From: Silene conica
Taxonomy: Eukaryota > Streptophyta > Magnoliopsida > Caryophyllales > Caryophyllaceae
Length of the DNA stretch: 64,000 nt
Assembly (NCBI GenBank): GCA_029255685.2
Contig: CM055316.2
Location: 70,509,237-70,573,236 of the forward strand
Direction of reading: 5' to 3'
The notes under the pieces are model-generated. The model was not told the DNA's origin. It saw nothing but the letters and a program-made list of their open reading frames with translations, and searched no databases. Shown in pieces: positions 1-11,549 of this stretch (positions are counted from its first letter, which is position 1; each line of letters starts with the position of its first letter). A program made the translations under genes and the position numbers.

Positions 1-105
1 GAATGATAAATAGTTTGAACGAATATGAATCTTCTCCATTTTTTCTAATATTACAGAGGGAGTAGCATTTCTGACTGATTTTTCTATCAATCTTATCAGC
101 TGGAT

Positions 106-877
106 AGGTTTATACTTTATACCAAACAGATAGGCCATGGATTTCGATTATGCGCATTATATGTTGACACTGATGGTAAGAAAGGCAAGGAAAACCCTGC
201 TGACTGCTGTTCCTACCTCACCTATAAAAGAGGCGTACCAGAAACTGCTACGGGAGATTTTCAACATGAACAGCCCAATAAATAATTCTCGCATTCAAGA
301 ACAAGACACTTGCGCCACTAGAATTGATGCCTCAGAATTATGCTTCTGTTCAGCAATCATCCACACATTCCTAAACTACATTCTGCCTCCATCTATTCAT
401 CAGTTATACTTGAATTTGGACTGTTATATCAGTTTATGGCTTTATGTATAATCTAAGTGACTCGTGCCTTACTTTTCAATTTGAATTTGTATCATCTTTC
501 AAATTGGTATTTAATGTGTAGACCGCAGAGTGTCTTAATAAAATACATCTTAGATGATTATTACTTGAATTTGTTGGACTGGGGTAGCGGCAATGTTCTT
601 GCATCAACTGGGTGTATTTCTCAACTTGTAACTGTATCTGATGAGATAGGCTCAGTAACCACTGTGAATTCTGAAGTCCAGCTCTGGGATTCCACTGTCA
701 ACCCTTTTTTCAATTTCTTGAGTACCCTTTTTTCTACAGCTGCTTTCTTATATTTGTTGTTCCTTGTCTCAGTACTGTAGCTGAGGACACTGAAAGGTGG
801 GCACGCACGCAGACCGTGTTGGATCAATAGCATGGAACAACCACATCTTAACAACTGCTTCAATGGACGGGAATGGA
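106..877 (+). pseudogene. CDC20-like cell-cycle WD40 gene fragment, decayed
   Basis: Pieces of a CDC20/Fizzy-type activator of the anaphase-promoting complex can be read in order, but in changing frames. Seen: an N-terminal DRFI..IPNR..AMDFDYAHYML stretch (106-172), a NMN segment followed by LAFKNKTLAPLELMPQ (264-350), [20 protein letters not shown] (547-606), [16 protein letters not shown] and [10 protein letters not shown] (618-699), and RVGSIAWNNHILTTASMDG (817-873). These are hallmark segments of plant CDC20 before and inside the first WD40 blades. In-frame stops, frameshifts and two internal deletions (for example between the blade-1 and blade-2 pieces) show it is not functional. The stretch at 370-510 could be intron remnant. 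The remaining WD40 blades are missing, and an F-box fragment follows within about 60 bases. Identity rests on remembered family motifs. Confidence 0.75.
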
Positions 878-939
878 TTAGACATAGGATTCTTGATTCT
901 TACCATATTGGACTTGCAGATGATATTCTTTTTGTCGAT

Positions 940-1850
940 CCAGGACAAGATTAGTCAACTTACAGATGATATTCTTACCCATATTGGACTTTAAAACTGA
1001 CTGCCGCGAGAACTAGTATTCTTGCAAAAAGGTGGAAGTACTTGTGGACTTGGCAGACTCTGAAAAATTATCCCCGTCCAATCGTTGTTGGTATATTGAT
1101 AAGAAGAAGATCGGACCGCAAGGATACTTGAATTGGGTTAATCAAGTAGTCGATGCACATCGTGGTCCATGTATTACCTACCAAGTTCAGAGTTTTTTTT
1201 GGTGAAGTGGTGGAGCAAGGACATAAGCCAGATTGAGAAATGGGTTAGCTTTGCCGTCCCCAAACGAGTCGAGGAGCTAGACTTGAGGGCTCTTATTTGA
1301 TGGAGATCACTCTCCTAGATTCTCTTTAGGATTTGATATCTTAAACCATTCTATTGCCAACCTTAAATCGCTTAGTATGGAGATCACTCGATATGAGTAA
1401 CAAAACTTTAGAATCTGTTCTGTTGCATTGCCACCTTTTGGAACGGTTGTATGACGATAATCCAAAGACGCTCCACGCCCTGAACATTGTATCCTACAAG
1501 TTGAAGCATTTGACCCTTGGCAATTGTGGTAATCTGAAAGCGCTTGGCGAAGCTTTCTATTTGTCCGTGACTGAGTATATAATCTTTACTCTCTGAATTT
1601 CAGAACCGGAGTTATCTTATGTTAACACTCACAACGACTTTGATCAATTCCGTGCTTCGCAGATGAAGGCTTTCTTACCTACTACTGGGTGGACTATTCA
1701 TCTCCCTTGGGAAAGTGACGGGTTTTTCCCGCACGTCAAGCAACTCACCTTGACCGTCATGTATATTCTCCGGTCTCTTCATACGTGCATGTCCAATGTT
1801 GCATGAGCTTAAGCTACAAGTATGTCTACCTCTTAGTTTACAACTTATAT
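940..1850 (+). pseudogene. F-box/LRR (FBD-type) gene remnant
   Basis: The start of an F-box is readable as DKISQLTDDILTHI (947-988), followed after a stop and frameshift by TSILAKRWKYLWTW (1015-1057), the usual C-terminal half of a plant F-box. Further pieces fit the LRR part of FBD/F-box proteins: LNWVNQVVDAHRGP, WWSKDISQIEKWVSFAVPKR (1208-1270), RVEELDL, NHSIANLKSLSM (1344-1380), LKHLTLGNCGNL (1501-1536) and CMSNVA/MLHELKL near 1790-1820. Functional relatives are substrate receptors of SCF ubiquitin ligases. Several frames and stops are needed, so this is a pseudogene. A direct duplication of the sequence around 'agatgatattctt' occurs at 916-930 and 962-976, at the junction with the CDC20 fragment. 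Confidence 0.7.
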
Positions 1851-2482
1851 ATGCAATCCATTGTTCTAGACTTCTAGATCTGCTTTACTGGTCTATTACT
1901 GCTTTACCTCTTAATAAAATAGGTATTCACACACTCGTGCCTCTTAAATGCACGCTTTTCCGATGAGAAGCTTCCTAGTTCCTCCACCCAACTTCTACGA
2001 CACAGCTGTACGATACAACTATACAAGTATGCAACTGAGTATAAGAAATAACACCATTCTTCAAAAGTCAAGTTCGCAACGAGTATTGGAAATAACACAA
2101 CTCTTCAAAAGTCAAAAATCAAAACCTCTAAGTTGCCATAAAATTCCTAACATTGCAAAGATGGTCACCTATGAATTCAAATCAAAAGACTTTAATAGCA
2201 TTGCGTCACGCGTAAAAGCTTCAGCTGACCTCCTCGGGAAGGAATTATAGACGCCTCAGACGGCACAAGTCAAGCTACAAGATCCCGTGCATTGCAACTA
2301 AGAAAAACCATTAATACACAAACCTCTGAAAATATTTACCGTGGCTGAAATCACTTTTCATGTGTTTTACGTTTGGATATCTAGTGTGCAATACTAATGG
2401 TCCGATACAGTGGCAGTTAAACACGCTAGCAAGGGTGTCCGTAATCTAACGACTAGTAGCTCACTACTTAAGGATCAACAGT
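1851..2482. other. intergenic stretch without recognised gene
   Basis: Short open frames occur (for example 1948-2250 on the plus strand, 100 codons), but I recognise no family, splice structure or repeat boundary. It could hold more of the decayed F-box gene. Confidence 0.4.
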
Positions 2483-5400
2483 TCAAGTAAATTGCCGCCT
2501 TACATATGTGTCTTCGTGCACAAACACGGGATCATGGGAAGTTGGAGGGATTTGGGCTTGTCCCATGGCAACACCACCCTCATTCGGCAAGGAAGGATTG
2601 CCTACGCTCTTTGAAGATGAAATGGTCAAGAAGTAGAGGACGCTGAGGGTGACACTAGCCAAGGCCAAGACAGAGGCCATTGCAAAGACACCGGGTTTGA
2701 CTACATAGCAGTAGTAATACCCCAAGTACAAGTTCTCTGCTTCATGTTGATCGTTGAGGGCTGCACCACCTAAAAGCAGGAGGAATGCTACAACAAATGT
2801 GAACCTGCAAAATCATAAGAACAAGCTTATTTTGAGAATTAAATTGAGGCCAAAGAAATACAGTCAACTACTTAAAAAGAATAAACTGGCCAAAACTTCG
2901 TGATCTTTGACTTAACGTATTTGTAGACAAGGCCGTATGCACGCAGCTAAAAGGGGTTATTATAAGCCAGGATAACACGATCACTGTAAAATTTGGTTCT
3001 CGGCACAACTTGTTGCAAAGAAGCCTACAGAATATGGAGAAGATAAGGAGACTGCTAACAAAGCATAAAAAGACGTAATAGCTCTCAGTTTTTTGGAAGA
3101 TCAAAAATGGTTCCGATTTACAACTCAATACCCGTATCATCAAATCATCCAGTATCCCAAATTTTATACGGAGCAGTATAAGATAAATTTCTTGTAGCTC
3201 AGCTCCCAACATATAGTCCTCGGAATCATACTATGGCGAACACTTCATACTAAAATCTCTCTCAAGACTCATACAATCATACCTTGCCCAAAACTTCAGT
3301 TACGGATATGTTCAGAACATACCACCAAAGATTAATGCATCTCAGATAAGGAACAAAAAAAAAGTAGCAGCAGCATATTACACAATGTTATGTCAAAGCC
3401 TAGCATCCGCCAGCATCCAGTATAGACACTTAACATGGGGCAATCAAAGTGAATACATAACTGAGCTTGCAACAGTACATCAGATCCAAGTACCTTTCTA
3501 AAGAAAGTCTGGGATACATCTCATGAAACCATTTGCACCAAAGATTAAAAAATAAATTCAAGTCAACGTCTATCCTCGTGCAAGCTCGTCGTACACTTAG
3601 CGGTCCAAATACTCGTCCTTATATTAAACGTGAACCTCTAGCATGCTTACGCTTGTGCTCGATGAGCAAGGGCATCGAAAGGTGATAAAATGAGACGCTA
3701 ATTAATACTCCCTCCGAGTCGGAGTGTTGGTTCTTGTTTCCCTTTTAATGCGAGTTTAGTGATGTTCCTCTTTCCCTTTTTAGTAACTTTTTTGTGATCC
3801 AAAATCAATTCAATGTGGGTTATTTTTTCTGCAAAAAGCAAAGGGAACCAACACTCCGACTCGGAGGGAGTATCAAATATAAAATCCAAGTTGATAGATG
3901 CATATAATGAAGGGTTTATTTATATCCAGAATGAATTAGTTCATCTAATCTGAATCATCGCAAGAGAAGCACACCTTACTTGGCTAAGGCAATGTAAAAC
4001 ATCAGACACAAAAGTAGTACGGAGTAAGTCACAATATAGAAGAATGGAGTACCAAGATACGATGAAGCAAACTAGGGCTAGAGTCCAGTGAGTAGTTGAA
4101 GTATATGGATTCCTTCTGCAGCAGATACAACCACTGGCGAAATTGATGATAATTTGAGCTATCAGAAGCGAGAGTGCTGATGTGATCCCTAGACCATACG
4201 CCGGGCTTCTTGGGTAAGAACAAACACCAGGTGAAGTTTCATTCACTTGAGAAACCTACAAAATTGACAAAGCGTCATTGAACAACAGTAACAGTAGATA
4301 TATATTTGGATACTTGAATAGTTCGATGTACAAACAAACAATTATACTCTACCTCTAACGCAGGTACTCACCTCTATATGACAAACATTTGGATACCTAC
4401 GGCTTGCTGGATATGGGTTAATTGTTACTAGAGTGATAGAGCTCGAATAAACTAGCAAATGGAGGAAAGTGGAAATAAGGTATAGAAGGTAATGGTGTTA
4501 CCTAATAAGGCAATAAGGAGAGGTTTGGTGGAGGTAATGTTACTAGGGTAATAGAGCTTAAACGAACACGAAAATGGAGGAGAATAATGACACTTTAACA
4601 CTTTATATTCTTACAAGACCGTAGAGCAAAGTCATGAGTTTTGAAGCAACATATTGGTTGGTTAAGGTGAATTCAAGAAGACGAGAACGAATAACTTGCA
4701 CATCATAATCATATCTTAATTTAAATAGTTAAGGACCAAGATGATAAATGAGAGATGTTAAGCCATAAGCCCTTCAATTTAATCATCCAAAAAGATTAAG
4801 TTTTGGGGACCTAGATCTCTTACAGAGCATCAATAAATTACTTCAATCTTAAACTGGAAGCAAAAAAAGCCATATTTTTCGAAAGAAATCAGTCACAGTT
4901 CAATAACATCAACAAATCTACAATCACATACTAAATCTTTCCACATCAATAAATACTTTAACTTCTACCAACAAGACAAAACTACAACTTGCTCAACCTT
5001 TCTTCATCAATCACTTCATTATCTCTCTGCTACAACCAAGACTCAAACTTTAACTTCCTAAAACAGTCAACAATACTACAATACATAAACTGCAAAACCT
5101 ATAAAGTTGACAAAGCATCCGTGAGCAACAGTAAAGAAAGAACTTTACTTTGGTACTAAGAACTTTGATGTACATACAAAGGGTTTATACTCGAATTCTA
5201 ACGTAAGTACTCACCTCTACGTGACAAACATTTGGATGTCTAGGGCTTGCTTGAGATGGTGTTAATTATTACTAGGGTGATAGAGATTAAATAAACAAGC
5301 AAATGGAGGAAAGCGGAAATACGGTAGAGACAGTAATGGTTACCCCATAAAGGGAGGAATTGTTACCCGTCCCATCTCCCTTCAGGTTTTGCATTATCTC

Positions 5401-6450
5401 TTAGATTCGCACATGGGCCTTGGTCGCGCCCATCGAGGAGATAGTGTCCACTCTACAAGTCCAAGAAGGTTTCATCCCAGTTGGCAATGGTGGAGTATCC
5501 CCTTCGCTTATAAAGTGGATTACACTTCTCTCTTTCTCCAATGTGGGAGACCAAACATGTGATTCTTCACATACCGCATATGGGGCAACGGTTCCCTCAT
5601 CATCTCCTCCTCCCACCCTTCACTATCACTATTAACCGCCAATCTCCTGTTTACTTCCTATTCAAGCTCTATTACTTTGGACCTTTGGTAATAGGTTTAA
5701 ATTTTTTTTGAAACCCTATCAGAACACTTCATGTACATCAGAATCATAAGCTAACTCAAACAGCTAAGAACCAACAGCTGAATGAGAGACATGGTAAGCC
5801 CTACAATTCAATCATCTTTTCTGTAAATAATTCACCCAAAAGATTGGATTTTGGTGACCTAGATCTCTTACAAAACATCAATACACAACTGCAGTCTAAA
5901 ACTGGAAGCTAAAGAGTCCTTTCTCAGAAAGAACTCAGTCAAACTTCAATAAGAACAACAAAATTACAGTCACATACTACTAAATCTTTATTAGATTATA
6001 CGGAGTATGCAACTAGAGAAAACATCACAATCATAATCCAAACTAATACTTGTCAATATTTCTCCACAGATCACACCCGAGTATAAAAGGTAAACAAATG
6101 ATTGAAACGGAAGAGTACTCAACTTTCCGAAAACATTACAAACACCAATCCTCAAATTTTAACCTCTATGAACATGACAAAATTACAACTTGCTCAATAT
6201 TTCTTCAACAACTCACTCTATTACCTATCCAGAACAACAAAGGCTCGAACATTAACTTGATATAGCATGTCAACAATATTAGAATAAACAAATAAATCCC
6301 AAAAACTATTAAAAAAGAAACAGAAAACAAAGAAGAATAGAATACCTTAATCCTAGTACCTTCAGCAGCAAAACCCAGAACAACAGAGATGAATCCAAAG
6401 AAACCAACTAATAAGCATATTACAAGACCCTTTCTTTCTATCCTCCACAT
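2483..6450 (-). CDS. DUF1218 family four-helix membrane protein, copy A (3 exons)
   Basis: Exons on the minus strand are 6450-6346, 4255-4053 and 2804-2483, all with GT/AG borders; together 630 bases, 209 residues. Exon 1 encodes the first transmembrane helix after MWRIERKG (GLVICLLVGFFGFISVVLGF). Exon 2 holds the signature VCSYPRSPAYGLG and the cysteine cluster GCICCRRNP after helix 2. Exon 3 holds FLLLLGGAALND, YCYVVKPGVFAMASV and a soluble tail ending HEDTYVRRQFT. Known family: DUF1218 plant proteins of the endomembrane system; some Arabidopsis members affect secondary-wall lignin, others are uncharacterised. Intron phases are 0 then 2, and the second intron splits a Trp codon (TG/G) right after ...FIVS. 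Two related genes downstream on the same strand share this layout, so a tandem family is inferred. The 2.1 kb first intron carries a tandem duplication and the second a MITE. Confidence 0.88.
3708..3870. mobile_element. Stowaway-like MITE in intron 2 of DUF1218 copy A
   Basis: Terminal inverted repeats start CTCCCTCCGAGTCGGAGTG at the left and mirror it at the right (ending 3870), extending about 40 bases as near-perfect inverted copies. The element is flanked by TA on both sides (3706-3707 and 3871-3872), the target duplication of Tc1/mariner-type Stowaway MITEs. It is 163 bp with no coding capacity. Confidence 0.8.
4256..6000. repeat. diverged tandem duplication within intron 1 of DUF1218 copy A
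   Basis: Two roughly 850-base blocks match in order. 'attgacaaagcgtcattgaa' at about 4262 pairs with 'gttgacaaagcatccgtgag' at about 5105. 'tgacaaacatttggatacct' at about 4379 pairs with 'tgacaaacatttggatgtct' at about 5221. The 'gcaaatggaggaaag' blocks (4456, 5299) and 'cacatactaaatc' blocks (4925, 5970) also pair. The left block begins at the edge of exon 2, so the duplication breakpoint lies at or beside the exon border. The second block contains an unmatched, GC-richer 270-base insert around 5370-5640 that I do not recognise. Confidence 0.7.
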
Positions 6451-6813
6451 TTTTTAATTTTATATTTTCTTTTGGGGTTTTATCTGACGCCGCTTTCTTC
6501 TTGTTTTCTACCTATTCCTGAAGCTAAACACGCGCACAAACTGTACTTTTTAGGTGACAGTCAACATATAATGAAGTTGTAGCAGCATAATTAAATAAGT
6601 ACTTAATTGTTTTAAAAATGGGAAAAAGATAGACACAAGTTATAATGAGATTTGTTGCTGTCTAAGTTTGTACTTGATTCAATTGAGTATTGTATGGGCC
6701 CGACACACACCCCTACGCACGCCACCTTACTCCCCCGTACTCCATGCCTGATGCCTCCATGCTTTACCATCTCTTTTTGTTTGGACACTTAAAATTTAGC
6801 GGTTTTAATTCAG

Positions 6814-6900
6814 GAGTAATTTTTCAAAATAGGCAATTCAGAACAAATATTTAACGAAATAGGTTACTTTTCAAATTAATTACCCAAAATGGGTCCACGT
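6814..6900 (+). repeat. left terminal inverted repeat of the MULE
   Basis: Starts gagtaatttttcaaaatagg and ends at gggtccacgt (6900); it is the inverted copy of 11454-11540. Confidence 0.9.
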
Positions 6901-6925
6901 CATCACCGAAGCTAGGTTCGTTTTT

Positions 6926-7139
6926 AAGTCGCTTGCCCGGACGACGACCAAATGTATGTTTTAAACTTATGAAAAAACGAAGCAAAAATTGAGCTGAGAG
7001 CCAAGTCGCCCTGGGGGACAGCGATTTGGCGGACAGTATGAGATTAAAATTGGATTTTGGTACAGAGTAAAACCGCTCTGTGGGGGGGCGACTTGACTTT
7101 GATCCATAGCAAAATCGCCTTGGGGGAGGGCGATTTGCC
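6926..7139. repeat. subterminal CG-rich palindromic modules of the MULE
   Basis: Four short units each pair a left half like AAGTCGC or AAATCGC with a mirrored right half GCGACTT or GCGATTT across a G-rich core: 6926-6945 (partial), 7003-7028, 7069-7094 and 7111-7139. Two more lie just inside the right end (11306-11333 and 11395-11420). They are outside the coding frames. Function unknown; subterminal transposase-binding sites or small hairpins are possible. Confidence 0.65.
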
Positions 7140-7420
7140 AAGCAGTAGCTCCCCTAAGCACTCAAACCACATCCTTCCCAAATTTAACAAAAAAACCAAC
7201 ATTCACCTCTTGAATCAACAATCAGGCCAACATCTTCACCCCTTGAATCAACATTCAAAGCAACATACACAACCCATTGAAAAACACAATCCATTGAAAA
7301 CTAAAACATTTTACAAACACAACCCACTAAAACATTAATACAAGAATTTTGTCTTGAAAACTAAAATATTTTACAAGCAAACTAAATTGTCTTTGATACA
7401 AACCACTACTTCGTTTTACA

Positions 7421-9239
7421 CTACCGTCTTCTTGTTTGCAGAATTCTCTTCGACTTTCTTGGTTGACTAGATGATCCGGCTTCATCTTCCGCCTCTTGGA
7501 TGGGAGTTAGTTGAGTTGTCATGTAGTCGGTGGTCATTTGATGGGGATCATGCATTGGGCTACGGTGTGGATTGTCCGGTGGTTGAATAAGATGCCCATA
7601 ATTTGCACTTTGCAAACAATTGAGTGAAGTATTTTGCATTTCAAGAAGGAGGTTCATGTAGTTTTGGTCATATGTAGATGGCATACCTGACATGAACTCG
7701 TTCACCCGATGGTAGATGTACGAATGACCACCCGCAAGACCATCCAAATCTGCTCCACTTGGGTTGTAGTGATGTTGATGGCGGTAGTCGTCCGTTAGAA
7801 TACGGTTTTGAGGACTAACAACCCGTCGAGTGCGCTCTCTATACCATATCATGTAAGGATCATGGTGTGACATGAAACCACCATATGGCATTCCCCTAGC
7901 CAACAAATTTTCCTTCCTAGCATCCCAAGCATCGACATAGGCAGCCAATTCCTTCTCAAAGTCTCTTGTCTTGCCCCGTTTGTCCATCTTATGAAGCATA
8001 ATGTCAGTGTTGCAATCGGGAGGTATGGTTTGGTGCCATCCAAATTGTCTAACACACCTACTAGGGAGGTGCATCTCTATAACCTCAAAACATATTAAAG
8101 GAGCTTCCACAATCCACTCCTCCTCGTCCTCGTGACAAATATCGGGAAGATGTTGTAGGATCTCTAATGTGTATGGTTGCCAAGTAAATTGTGTTTCAGT
8201 TAGTTTATCAAACATATCTCGATATGTCACAAGACCAAGCCTATGATCTTTGTACTTACGATCGATCCTCAACCATTTACACCCTAAAGGATCCCGTCCC
8301 GCTACCATTTGGGAGCCTATCGGATAAACCGCTCCTTCAACTTCTTCATAAATTGACCTTACAATTTTGGGACGTCCAACAACAATACGTTCCCAAGCCC
8401 ATAACTGAAGGAGAACAACTGGCCCAGATATTTCACTTTTTCCCCTTTTACATGCACCGCACAAATTTCTATATAAACAAGCTAGTGCAGCGGATCCCCT
8501 ACTATATTCATCGATTTCATCCAAATTTTCTAACAAAGGCAAAAACAAGATACAAACCTCGTTACCGCTCTTATCGGGAAAAATGACGGTCCCGATCAAG
8601 TAGAGAATATATGCACAAATATGCATATGTAGTCTATCCTCATCCGCATCCGGTGGCAAACCCGAGAAATTACCACTTAACCAAGTCAATTTCAAGCCTA
8701 AACCCTTCAACTCAGTAGATGATGGCCGTCTACCCAGAAGATGCTCACACAAAGCCGGCCAATAGTGGTCACTCCTCCCGGTAACTGCTCTACCAGTCAC
8801 TCTCAACCCAAACAACACATTTACATCTTGCAATGTAACGGTTGCTTCACCAATAGGAAAATGAAACGTATGAGTTTCCTCCCTCCATCTCTCAACCAAA
8901 GCTGTAATCAAATCCGGATCCGCATACAAAAAACAAAACCTATGAACTCCATAGAACTGTGTATCCTTTATGAATTGACGGACTCTCTGATGAACGCGGA
9001 ATTCGTCCTTCGCTTTCAAGTGGACCCGACATTTCAACGGACCGTGATCCTGTTTCACACAAAACATAAAAGCATGAGAAAGAGAGAAAAGTAAGAAAAA
9101 AAATAATCTATTCGAAACCAATAATAAGAAAAAAATAACCTATTCCAAAAAAAATACTCACCGCTCCATTCCAAATCGCTTCACTTCGGTGGCCCGCTTG
9201 TAATGTCAGAATTTCGGGGTTAAGCGGACCCGGATCCAT
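7421..9239 (-). CDS. plant mobile domain (PMD) protein, MULE-borne
   Basis: Two exons: 9239-9162 (26 codons, MDPGPLNPEILTLQAGHRSE...) and 9049-7421 (542 codons, starting DHGPLKCRVHLKAKDEF), joined by GT/AG splice sites in phase 0; 568 residues. The longer open frame that begins further upstream reads through the intron, so I prefer the spliced start: MDPGPLNPE is what I recall at the start of this family. The middle (WREETHTFHFPIGEATVTLQ, DVNVLFGLRV, RIDRKYKDH, YRDMFDKL) is the PMD fold shared with MAIN/MAIL1 proteins; databases often call such genes 'serine/threonine phosphatase 7 long form homolog', though no phosphatase domain is present. Host MAIN/MAIL1 act in the nucleus in transposon silencing and cell viability. 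The role of the transposon-borne copy is unknown. A C-terminal basic RKSKRILQTRRR tail could be a nuclear signal. Confidence 0.85.
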
Positions 9240-9262
9240 GAGACCTGCAACACAAAAAATGT

Positions 9263-10989
9263 TTAAGTAACACAATCAATATTCAACAAATAACTATTAA
9301 ACTTAATTGGTTGATGCTGAAAAGCTGTCCAACTAAATAAGTCTTTCAAGGTCGTATTTTTGTATTTAGTGTTGATATTGGATGCATGATGTCTTATACA
9401 AAATCTATGATATGCATATGGTTCCACCCACTCGCTCCTCTCTTGATTCATAGCTCTCATGATGCCTGGATGTCTATCAGATATTACACAAAGCCCAGTT
9501 CGTTGTGTAACCAAACATCTTATGCATGCCAAAAACCATGTCCATGTATCCGTACTCTCCGATTCAACTATAGCAAACGCAAGAGGATATAGTTGATCAT
9601 TAGCATCAACACCCATGGCAATCATGAGCACTCCTTTATACTTGCCATATAAATGAGTTCCATCAATTGTAATTACAGGACGACAATGATGAAAACCCTT
9701 GATTGATGCTCCAAAAGCCCAAAACACCCGACCAAATATGACGACGTTCGGGTCAGCCGTTGGAAAATTTACAAATTGAACAACTGTACCGGGATTAGCT
9801 TCCTTCAAAGCTTCAAAGTATCTAGGAAGCAACTGATAAGACAACTCCCAATCACCAAATATGTCTGCCATAGCCTTTTGTTTCGCTTTCCATGCCTTCA
9901 TATAAGTGATCTTGTAGTTAAATTTGCCAATTATTATTTCATTTATAGCATTAACCGTCAACCCCCAATCTGCCTCCACAATATTTCTAATGGCATTACT
10001 AATGAAAGTTCTTCTCAAGTTTCGGTGGTCTATTGGCATTGTATCTCCCAAACATGACGACTCATGGCTACCATTATACCTCACAATAGTAAATGCTTCA
10101 GAAACCACACTTTTTTGATTGGCTCTTAACGTCCACTTACATGCCACAGGTCTTCTACCACATTTGTATGTTATTGTGTGAGGTTTTGACTCATGAATTT
10201 TGAAACTTTGGTTTACCCTTAAGTTATAGGATGTAACTACATCCGTCAAAGATCTTTTGTTAGAAAATGATTGACCAATAGAAAACTCTCCACGAACATC
10301 ATATGGAATTGCATTTTTCCAATTAGCCCAATTATCCCCACCTAGTTCATCAAACTTTGAAATACTAGTGAATTCGGGATTTGGAGCGGTTTGAGTCACA
10401 AAAGCAATGTCATCCTCATCATCATCCTCATCACTAGGATTCTCTAATCTTAGATCAACATCATCCTCAACTTCATCCCCTTCAATATTACCATTACCTA
10501 TCTCTACTCCAATATTATTTGTTAACAATGACACATATCGATCATCACTCCCTTGTACATTGTGTGTGGGTGACAAGAAATTATTGATAAATAAATCATT
10601 GTCATTCAACATCCTAGTAAAAGACACATTCGGTACTACATTTGCACTACTTACTTGAGCTTCTTGAATTGGTATCAACTCAACATAAATATCCATAGAA
10701 CCCGCCTTAGAATGACATATATTAGCCCACATTGCTTGTAGAGAACGATCATTATTGAGGGAAACAATCTTAAACATCCAAGACTCGGAAATTTCATCTT
10801 CAATACTAATTTAAACTTACTACAATCAACCCCAATTGTTGTGTATACTTCATTAAGGAGAGCATCGAAGCTCATGTTGCTATTAGCAAAAATAAAACCC
10901 TCATTCCCACCAACATAGCTTACACACCCATCTCCTTCAACAATTTCACCATTCCAATAACACAATAAGGGAAAATGACTTCTCTCCAT
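9263..10989 (-). pseudogene. MuDR-type transposase, frameshifted and C-terminally truncated
   Basis: Translation starts at 10989 (MERSHFPLLCYWNGEIVEG...). A one-base frameshift near 10780-10800 separates the N-terminal ubiquitin-like/PB1-like segment from the rest (10777-9263). The second part shows an acidic linker, a MuDR DNA-binding region with a CX5C...HX4C finger (YKCGRRPVACKW ... GSHESSC), then the MULE DDE domain with PVITIDGTHLYGKYKG, FAIVESESTDTWTWFL and LCVISDRHPGIMRAM, i.e. the first two catalytic aspartates. The frame stops soon after RHHASNINTKYKNTTLKDLF, where family members continue for roughly 200-300 residues with the third acidic residue and a SWIM zinc finger. This copy is therefore unlikely to be an active enzyme. 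The PMD start codon lies only 24 bases downstream. Confidence 0.85.
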
Positions 10990-11453
10990 AACTAAAATCA
11001 AATAACTTCAACTAAAACACTAACAATCACCTAACAATCACCTAATTAACAACTAATTAACAAATACTTGCTAAATAAATGAATAACTAAATAACAAAGC
11101 AAGATATGATTAATACCTTCAATATGTATGAAAATTAAGCAAGAAATACTTCTTTGATGATGCTTAGTGACCAATAATTTGATAATTAATCAAATTAATC
11201 GAATATTTGAGCAAAGAAGATGAAAGGCGATTTTTTTTAGGGTTTTGTAATTTGGGGATTTTGTGTGATAGTCGATTTTGAAGCTCGTATAAATGGGTAC
11301 TGAAGGCCAAATCGCTTACCGGCTAAGCGACTATGTACTTTTTTGTTTTTTTTTTTTAAAAATTTCGTCAAATTGGGTATAAGTTGCTAAGGGTCAAGTC
11401 GCTCTCCGGGTGGGCGACTTGATTCTCACCACAGGTTCGGGAAACCCAATCCT

Positions 11454-11540
11454 ACGTGGACCCATTTTCGGTAATTAATTTGAAAAGTAACCTATTTCGT
11501 TAAATAATTGTTCTAAATTGCCTATTTCGGAAAATTACTC
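11454..11540 (-). repeat. right terminal inverted repeat of the MULE
   Basis: Inverted copy of 6814-6900, ending ...aaaattactc at 11540, followed by taatttcag. Confidence 0.9.
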
Positions 11541-11549
11541 TAATTTCAG

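Larger units (their letters stand above)
6814..11540 (-). mobile_element. Mutator-like element (MULE) carrying a plant mobile domain gene
   Basis: A 4.73 kb element bounded by 87 bp terminal inverted repeats (6814-6900 and 11454-11540) that differ at only a handful of positions. The flanks give an imperfect 9 bp target duplication (ttaattcag on the left, taatttcag on the right), the size typical of MULEs. Inside, both genes read on the minus strand: a broken MuDR-type transposase (10989-9263) and an apparently intact plant mobile domain gene (9239-7421). Plant mobile domains are known to travel with some MULEs. The transposase is frameshifted and truncated, so this copy is probably not autonomous. 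Confidence 0.88.

Noticed and set aside
5401..5635. Overlapping 71-codon frames on both strands
   Set aside because: Symmetric overlap on opposite strands, inside an intron, with no family resemblance or splice context; reported only as an unrecognised insert in the intron duplication.
7421..9121. Serine/threonine-protein phosphatase 7 long form
   Set aside because: This common database label does not fit: no metallophosphatase motifs (GDxHG, GDxxDRG, GNHE) are present; only the plant mobile domain is.
9050..9121. PMD protein starting at 9121 with MVSNRLFFFLLF (signal-peptide-like)
   Set aside because: This segment is the intron read through; splice sites at 9161/9162 and 9049/9050 join MDPGPLNPE... 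to DHGPLKC... in frame.
11306..11340. Rho-independent style terminator hairpin
   Set aside because: A hairpin followed by a T run exists, but this is plant nuclear DNA and the hairpin is one of the MULE palindromic modules.
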